From assembly GCF_032854445.1 (NCBI RefSeq), contig NC_088296.1, positions 17,847,485-17,911,484 on the forward strand: a DNA stretch of 64,000 bases, given 5' to 3'. Below, one piece after another: positions 56,558 to 64,000 of the stretch. This DNA comes from Liolophura sinensis. Its lineage: Eukaryota > Mollusca > Polyplacophora > Chitonida > Chitonidae. A model generated the notes under the pieces. That model was not told the origin of the DNA. It did no database searches and worked only from the letters and a program-made list of their open reading frames with translations. Position 1 is the stretch's first letter, and each line of letters begins with the position of its first letter. Position numbers and translations under genes: made by a program.

Positions 56558-56839
56558 ACACCGGTGGAAAGGGTATCGCCAGCGACTGGTTGGGTGCATA
56601 GAGCACATTAGCCTATTTAGTGTTTCTGTACTGATTTCTTGGGAGTAGGGACATCGCATCGAGTCGGATTACAGCTACATGTAGCCTACGTCTACATAAG
56701 AAGGCGCAGTGTTCTATTAGTGTAGCTGTTGGAGAGGATTTAAAATGGGTTTTCGTGGGTTTGCTTACAACGTATCCTCTTGTAGAAAGACAAGTCGGTG
56801 CTGCCAAAACCATGCCAAAGACACCTCACCCAATCACAT

Positions 56840-57140
56840 TACACTCTCACCAGGCTAACCAGTCCTGTTTCCTTGCTCTAGCCTGGCCGAGCTGAGCACC
56901 AAGCGAGGCAGACAGTACCATTTTTAAAGCCTTTTCTATGACCCGGCCCGGATTTGATCCCATGTCTCCTGACTTCAAGGCAGACGTGGTTTAAGAAAGG
57001 AAACTGGTATAATTGGCTTGGTTTCAGTATAATGTGATGGAGGGCGAAGATGGAGCACGTGAAGATTCAATATATGTACACACATATAATGGCCCCTTGT
57101 CGTGGTATGACGGAAAAATTGTCAAGTAAAACTGCCAGAA
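56840..57140 (+). repeat. second dispersed repeat family, copy 3
   Basis: gagctgagcaccaagcgagg, ggtttcagtataatgtgatg and ggaaaaattgtcaagtaaaa follow the order seen at 45160-45430 and 1940-2100. Confidence 0.5.
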
Positions 57141-57149
57141 AGCCATGCA

Positions 57150-57784
57150 ACAGCAGGCACTTCTAGTCCTTATTCTTTTCTCCACTCCTCGGTTTTTGGA
57201 AGTGCATCTATGAAAACCGTAAATGCCACCGAGTTGTGTATACCCTTATCTCTGTAGGAACCTTTTTATACACAGCATTTACCTGTCAACGTGGCCTACT
57301 TTTGCCACCATATTTTTGCGTGCAATTAGGATAAATCGTTTAAGCATCTTCTCAAGAACGACTAGTTTAATTAAGTAGAAATGTATTATACCAATTGCAC
57401 AGTGACAGTGACGAACAAGTTTCAGAAAATGCGGCGTATATCTGAAAAAGTGCAGATTGTGCATAACTCTAACATGACATTTACTTTCTAAAATTTAACT
57501 GCAGAGAGTAGCGTCCCTTGCGTAGTTTGAATCCTTGATCATAATTCTTGATATGTTTACCTATCCTGTATAGATTTGCAATAATTTATTGTATGTGTGA
57601 AAATTTGTCGGTGTTCTGGCAGAATACTTGTGGCATTTTGCTAGTACCGGACACTTCTCAAAAGCAAGTGTGTGTAGGATAAATGTTTATTGTTCTTGAC
57701 CAGAAAGTCATGCTGCACACATTTTCTTGCTGGTCACATGAGGTGGTGACACGCTTTTACGATCGAGGCGCCACAGATGATGAC
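57150..57784. other. no gene recognised
   Basis: Unique AT-rich sequence up to the left edge of the second duplication copy. Confidence 0.4.
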
Positions 57785-58508
57785 TAGTTTGTATGTTTTC
57801 TTGTATAGGAATTTGTTTACAGTGGGTACTAGGGTATTACATGCCGACATAACGTAACATACCATAGCAGTGATTTTGTGACTAGTATTCAATGGAATTT
57901 CGTTCACTTCACTCGTGGTAGTATTGAGAGTTCCCTACTAAGTGACAAGTAGGTACAGGTGAATGTTTCTCTATGATAACATTGACGGTAACATTAACAT
58001 GGTAATGTGTTATGGTAAATGGATGGTGAGTATGAGCGGCCATCACCTGTCTGGTGAGTTATCCCGAAAACATAAACAATGGAAGCTCCTAAGAATCATC
58101 TGGAGAGTGATATTTTGCATTCTTCACTTTGATAATTACTTCGCTGATTTGTCGTGAAAACACACAGTTGAATGGTGATTGGTGGCTAGAATGTTTAATG
58201 AGATTGTGGTATGTTGGTAGAGGATAGTACCTGTAATACATAATATTTTGTTAATTATATGTTTCACTGCTGTTACAGAGTCCGGTTCCACACAGCCATA
58301 TCTGACTTAAGTCAAAATTTGAAGTACGATCTCAAAGCTTATTTTGAGGTTTTAGAAATTGAAATTTTGTACGTCTCATCGATATTATCTTAAGACAAGT
58401 ATGTCCAGATTTCAACTTTAAGTTTCAAAAATTAAGCATCGTACAAAGTTTTTAAATTTTGACTGGTCAAAAAGAGCTTTGTGGAATCGGCCTCAGAGCT
58501 CTACCGCT

Positions 58509-58799
58509 GGAGCCTGTAAAATCATACTGAGTAGCCAAGCCTGTAAAATCATACCCAGTAGCGGAACCTGTTAAATCATACCCAGTAGGCGAGCTTGTAA
58601 AATCCTACCGAACCTGAAGAATCATACCCAGTAGCCGAGCCTGTAAAATCATACCCAGTAGCAGAGCCTGTAAAATCATACCCTGTAGCCAAGTCTGTAA
58701 AATCATACCCAGTTGCTAAGCCTGTAAAATCACACCCCGTAGCCGAGCCTGTAAAATCATAACCTGCAGCCGAGCCTGTAAAATCATATCCAGTAGCCA
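58509..58799. repeat. 27-bp minisatellite (copy 2, about 11 units)
   Basis: Same unit as at 32189-32945, flanked by the same unique sequence on both sides. One unit is broken (aaaatcctaccgaacctgaa). Confidence 0.92.
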
Positions 58800-59792
58800 C
58801 TGTAACTTTTGGTTAGGGCATATAATCATCACTACGATTGTAGAAATGACAACCTTACTTCTGTCACGTACACACATTCGACGACTACATTGTTATTATC
58901 CAAACCCAGATAAATAGACATATTGTGTCAGAAATAAAACGTGTATGTGTACATGTGATCAATATCATTGGTCTGGTTACGTTTCAACCCTTTCATCAAC
59001 AACACCATGTAGTAGGAACAGCCTAGCGTGACGCAATAGTGTAACTTTAAAGGTTCCTGAAAAAGACAATGATGCCATTTTTTATGTTAAATCTGCATTT
59101 GTGAGATATGTTTTACGCATATTGTCCACCAATCGACGGATATATTGGGAAACAACCAAAGCGTTGAGCTTAAAGTCTTATCGGGAAAACATTATTCCCG
59201 CAACTTCTCCCCTTGTGTACTACATCCACACACAGAGTTAGTTAGAAAACTATCCTCATATGTGTGGTATTACAGAAAACAGTTATAAGAATGGACAATT
59301 TTCACCCCTGATGCCACCTTGAGTGGATAGAGTGATGACTATAATGAGAAGGGATTCGTTATGTTCTCCCGCGCTGTACAGAGGGAAGCAAATCTAGTAT
59401 CCCATAAGGCTACTGCGTTCTTTACCCATAAAAATAACAATATCAGTTATTTAAGTAGGTAGTAATAATTCAATAATAACTGTTGTTTTAGGAGTTACTG
59501 TATTCAACCGAAAATCATGCACCTCTACATGTACATGTACCTCTGAAAGGCCCCGTATCGCCGTGAAATGATCTCTATGGCTTATATATCAAACTTAATT
59601 CGTCCTTTCTCATATAACGTTTTCAGCACGGCGACTACACAATATTGTTTCATGTAGCCTTGTCTCTGTGTTCTTGTACCAGTCAGAACATGCGCTTCTA
59701 GCCTGGCTTTGACGCTCATGGGGCTTTACTAGACCCTCGCCTGATTGGTTGGGTTAGTGCCCAGGCGCTATTAGTTTGCTTCTTACGTCCCA

Positions 59793-60146
59793 GCCTATGA
59801 TATTTATACATCTTACGTGTCAGCCTGTGATATTTATACATCTCACGTGTACGCCTGTGATATTTGTACATCTTACGTGTCAGCCTATGCTATTTATACA
59901 TCTTACGTGTCAGCCTATGCTATTTATACATCTTACGTGTCAGCCTATGATATTTATACATCTTACGTCCCAGCCTATGATATTTATACATCTTACGTGT
60001 CAGCCTGTGATATTTATACATCTTACGTCCCAGCCTATGATATTTATACATCTTACGTGTCAGCCTATGCTATTTATACATCTTACGTGTCAGCCTATGC
60101 TATTTATACATCTTACGTGTCAGCCTGTGATATTTATACATCTTAA
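59793..60146. repeat. 30-bp minisatellite, 12 units
   Basis: Units of tatttatacatcttacgtgt plus cagcctatga or variants (gtcc, atgc, gtga). It is open for over 100 codons in two frames because 30 is a multiple of 3. It is found only in the second duplication copy. Confidence 0.94.
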
Positions 60147-62872
60147 TAAAGATAATCCTAAAACAGAGAGTACGAGCAGAATGATGCACGGAATTTCTCT
60201 TCTTAAAATCGATAGTGTGTCAATATATTGTTGAACGACAGCCTGGGGAGCAGACTTTTGTATGCTGGTAATGGGAGCTAACTCTCTCTGTAATGGGTGG
60301 TAATTTTGTGTAAGTTATCAAGTGCCACCCATTTACGGTTTACATTGTACAAGCCAACAATTCTAAAATGTGAAAACGTGGTATAAGTGTTAAAACAAAG
60401 ATGACATCATATCTTCAGCCGGTGCTACTGCCTTTCCTTGTTAAGATCAAGTTTCAATGACAGTCAGGTTTAGAGGTAGAAGAAAGTCGTGTGAAACAAA
60501 AAACGTCCTTCGTCGGGTACCTGATAAACTCCCTGACTTAAGGCCGAAGTTGAAGCAGTCAGACAGTAGAGAGAGAGTACGTTAAGAAGAGGTGGTCTCT
60601 AGGAATTGTAATACACCTTCATAGATCGATTTACCACTTTAATACCTGTTTCATGGAAGTTCTGCATTGAAAATCCTGTCCCCATTCGCGGATACTTAAG
60701 GTAAAGGCAATGGAGAAACAGAAAATGCCAAACAGAATGTGTTACTTTGAAATGTTGTCATTTCACTGACAGTGAAAAGTAGCTGCAACCTCAAACTTCA
60801 AAGGCCACTGACAGCGACTAGGTGCTAACTTGACCACGGCTGCTTTGTTGTGGCGAGTGTAGCGGCGCGCATCCTGAAATGTGAATGTCACTTATTTGCA
60901 ATTGAAGATAGCCTCGTTTTAAGTTCTACGCTTTGTCAGCTTCATTGGTTGAGAAATCCGAAGTGCCTGGTATAAACTGCTGACATTTAAATAACAACAT
61001 CGTTGCCATATAAATGGATTTACTTTTTATTTGCTTGATTCTGTAACACCATGCTGAGTATTGTGTTTTTTAGTAGAAGGATCCAGATTGCCCGGAGAAA
61101 ACCCTCAGCTTTGGGAAGTTACTGATGAACTTGTTCACATGTGATGTGACCTCGGAATTCATACATTCACAAGGAATATCGAAAGATACTGTTTAAGAGC
61201 GGATAACAATTAGCAGAGACTGGTGAAATCCACCACACTTTCCCAGGTACGGAATGAAACAAAAACCAGTTAAATGGCGTACGAAGAAAAAGGAGCTGGA
61301 TTTGATCTTATGAACTATATGCCGTCAAAGAGATTTTGTCATCCAGTGACTCAAAAGCCATGTAATAATACGGTCTAGGGATTCCATAATTCCACCCGTT
61401 TTCAGCCATATAAACTTTACTTTGTCTTCTACAGACAGTTCGCCACACAGGTTTAAGGAAATACCCAAAAGTATTGGGCACAGTTCTTCAAAGGTTTGTA
61501 AACAGTTAGTTCCGGTGTCAGCTTTAGGCTGGACTGAACACCAATCTGTTTTGTGTTACAACAAGACTGTTGTTAAGATGTCAGCGTGGCTGCAGTTTTG
61601 AGGCTAGTCAGAAAGTAAAGCAAACAATTTCTGGTTATGCTTTTTTTATTAGATGAAGAATATCCGTAGTAAACGTTCTTTTAAAACTATGTATGTGTTT
61701 TGATGCAGGTACAAGATAGCATAAGACGTAAAGGCATATTTCACAATCTAGCTAGCATATTGACAAACATTAAGCCTTGCACAATAAAACTGATTAAAAA
61801 ACATTTTCATTCCTTCCGTAATTTCTGCACATATACGTACAACACTGACTGGTACAGTGCCAAATGATCACTGTTTATACATTGAGGCAGTACATGTCTC
61901 CTATGAAACTTTGTTAAAGGATACCGTTTTACAAAGCAATCATAATTTGTACCTGGCGTAACTTCTATGACAACATTTATTAAAGAGATTCACCACTATG
62001 GTGAATGCGCTGACCTACAGTTGCGTCAGCTTTGGAAAACGTGCTCATGGATGTGAAGACAATTTTGCATGGTAACTTGTTTCTTAACTGTATAAAATTG
62101 AAGGAAGAGGACAATATTTAGGTATAGTCGTCATGCTACTATTGTTTTGTGGAGATGTAGTCCAATATCCCATTATATTTTGGCAACTGATATATGATTT
62201 CTGGATTGTGGCACAACCAGGCTAGCCGGAATATAGAACGATAATAAGACTTCAGTATTCAGAGTTACCTTCTTTATATTTTCTGCAAAACTGATCTGTG
62301 GACGAGCTGTCTTCACTGTTCGTTGTCATGGAAATTATGCTAAGCGTAGTTTGCGACCTCTGCGTAAGACAGCCCACAAGAAAGGCCCTCGGTTTCTTAC
62401 GTGGGTAAAGCAGAGTATATGTTTTCTTTACAATGAAAAAGTAACCATTGGGTGACAAACAGTGTAGTCAATCCATTGGTTATATATGTGTATACACATA
62501 TAGTGTGCACACACCCAAGATAAAAGCTTTAGTATCTCAATGGTACAATTCATCAAATAGATAATCTGGTTAATAAATGATTATAGTGCACAAATTCCTC
62601 AGCAATGGCTTGTTCACAGAGGCCTGTAATTATGTCACAATTTTATCAAATTACTAAATGTACACTTCAGTGTAGATCGGAGTCGCCGGTTCAGATCAGC
62701 AATAAAATTCGTCTGATCCTAGTGAATGTTTTCGTAGATCTCCGAGCTTCTTTCTCCTCGTGGCACCTGGAGAAAAAAGATAAATCTATAAATCTGTGAC
62801 ACGTGAGGATAACTTAATCTAGACATATTTCTTTTCTGTGAAAAACCAGATTTGTTCAATTCCCAGCTGAAT

Positions 62873-64000
62873 GCTAACGTCACACGCTAACGTCACATTT
62901 GTCTATCCTACACAGACGTTACATTTGTCTATCCTACACAGACGTCACATTTGTCTATCCTACACAGACGTTACATTTGTCTATCCTACGTTGACGATTA
63001 CATTTGTCTATCCTACACAGACGTCACATTTGTCTATCCTACACAGACGTTACATTTGTCTATCCTACACAGACGTCACATTTGTCTATCCTACACAGAC
63101 GTTACATTTGTCTATCCTACAAAGACGTTACATTTGTCTATCCTACACAGACGTTACATTTGTGTATCCTACGCTGACGATTACATTTGTCTATCCTACA
63201 CTGACGATTACATTTGTCTATCCTACACTGACGATTACATTTGTCTATCCTACGCTGACGATTACATTTGTCTATCCTACGCTGACGATTACATTTGTCT
63301 ATCCTACGCTGACGATTACATTTGTCTATCCTACGCTGACGATTACATTTGTCTATCCTACACAGACGTTACATTTGTCCATCCTACTCAGACGTTACAT
63401 TTGTGCATCCTACACAGACGTTACATTTGTTTATCATATCCTACACTGACGTTACATTTGTGTATCTTATGCTCACTTGACATTTGTCTATCCTACAGTC
63501 ACGTTACACTTGTCTATCCCACTCTCACGTCATATGAGTCTATCCCACGCTCACGTTACACTTGTCTATTCCACGCTCATGTTATATTTGTGTATCTTAC
63601 AGTCATGATACATTTGTCTATCATACGCTCACGTTACATTTGTCTATCCTACGCTCACGTTACATTTGTCTAGCCTATGCTCATGTGGCATTTCTTCATC
63701 CTACGGTCACGTTACACTTGTCTGTCTCACGCTCAAGTTACATATTTTTAACCCAAGCTCACGTTACATTTGTTTATTCCACGCTAATCTTATATTTCTA
63801 TATCCTACGGTCATGATACGCTTGTCTATTCTACGGTCACGTTACACTTCTCTATCCCACGCTCACGTTACATTTGTCTATCCTACACCAACGTAACATT
63901 TGTCTATTCTACACTCACGTTAAATTTGTCTATCCTACGCTCACGTTGCACTTGTCTATCCCAAGGTCATGTTAAATGTGTCTATCCCACAACTACGTTA
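62873..64000. repeat. 26-bp satellite, second array (runs off the window)
   Basis: Same satellite as at 36471-38003. A block at about 63160-63350 has 27-bp units (gacgattaca instead of gacgttaca), eight in near-perfect tandem, so a one-base insertion has been amplified. Confidence 0.95.

Larger units (their letters stand above)
57785..62872. repeat. segmental duplication, copy 2
   Basis: Direct-orientation copy of 31466-36470. It differs by a shorter 27-bp array (about 11 versus 28 units), an extra block of about 780 bp at 59715-60495 containing a 30-bp array, and loss of about 200 bp matching 33985-34190. Confidence 0.88.

Noticed and set aside
59776-60234. CRISPR-like array (30-bp repeats)
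   Set aside because: There are no unique spacers: units are contiguous and variable at a few sites. The genome is eukaryotic. The same applies to the 23-33 bp arrays elsewhere.

Overview
The window is eukaryotic, intron-rich and very repeat-rich nuclear DNA, most likely from a mollusc or another lophotrochozoan. This is inferred from (i) about twenty copies and fragments of one tRNA-headed SINE whose tail reads like 'gaatattcttgagtacggcgtaaaacaccaat' in pieces, a tail I associate with molluscan genomes, (ii) lineage-expanded secreted or membrane domain genes (C-type lectin, fucolectin-like and 8-cysteine EGF-like modules on phase-1 exons), and (iii) a Gmr1-like Ty3/gypsy element. No prokaryotic gene organisation is present. 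Most long open frames are not genes: they lie inside tandem arrays whose units are multiples of 3 or lack stop codons.

Layout. 0-11 kb: a minus-strand gene of three C-type lectin domains (CTLDs) with a signal-peptide exon at 10.8 kb. Splice sites and frame are well kept, but three in-frame stops mark it as a probable pseudogene. 11-14.8 kb: SINE remnants and simple repeats, no gene recognised. 14.8-22.0 kb: a young minus-strand LTR retrotransposon (Gag-protease ORF, then an integrase-first Pol ORF lacking the reverse-transcriptase core). Its upstream LTR is split by a truncated piggyBac-like transposon; a 4-bp target duplication brackets the whole composite. 22.2-31.2 kb: two old duplicated blocks, each holding a SINE relic and a repeat that looks like a decayed C2H2 zinc-finger exon; in the first block it has grown into a 147-bp satellite with a 509-codon open frame. 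31.5-38.0 kb and 57.8-64.0 kb: two direct copies of one segmental duplication, each with a 27-bp array and ending in the same 26-bp satellite, which runs off the right edge. 38.0-40.06 kb: a related 27-bp satellite with an inverted duplication and a SINE inside it.

40.1-51.5 kb (perhaps to 54 kb): a minus-strand receptor gene. Reading 5' to 3', twelve exons encode EGF-like, a two-exon fucolectin/F5-8C-like lectin domain, seven EGF-like domains, then a transmembrane exon. Nearly every intron is phase 1. An extra stop-containing exon at 46.4 kb could produce a soluble form. Cytoplasmic exons were not found. 54-57.8 kb: SINEs and simple repeats.

The two host loci both look like cell-surface or secreted carbohydrate/ligand-recognition proteins. 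No experimental or database support was available; exon limits were set by eye from GT/AG sites and frame.
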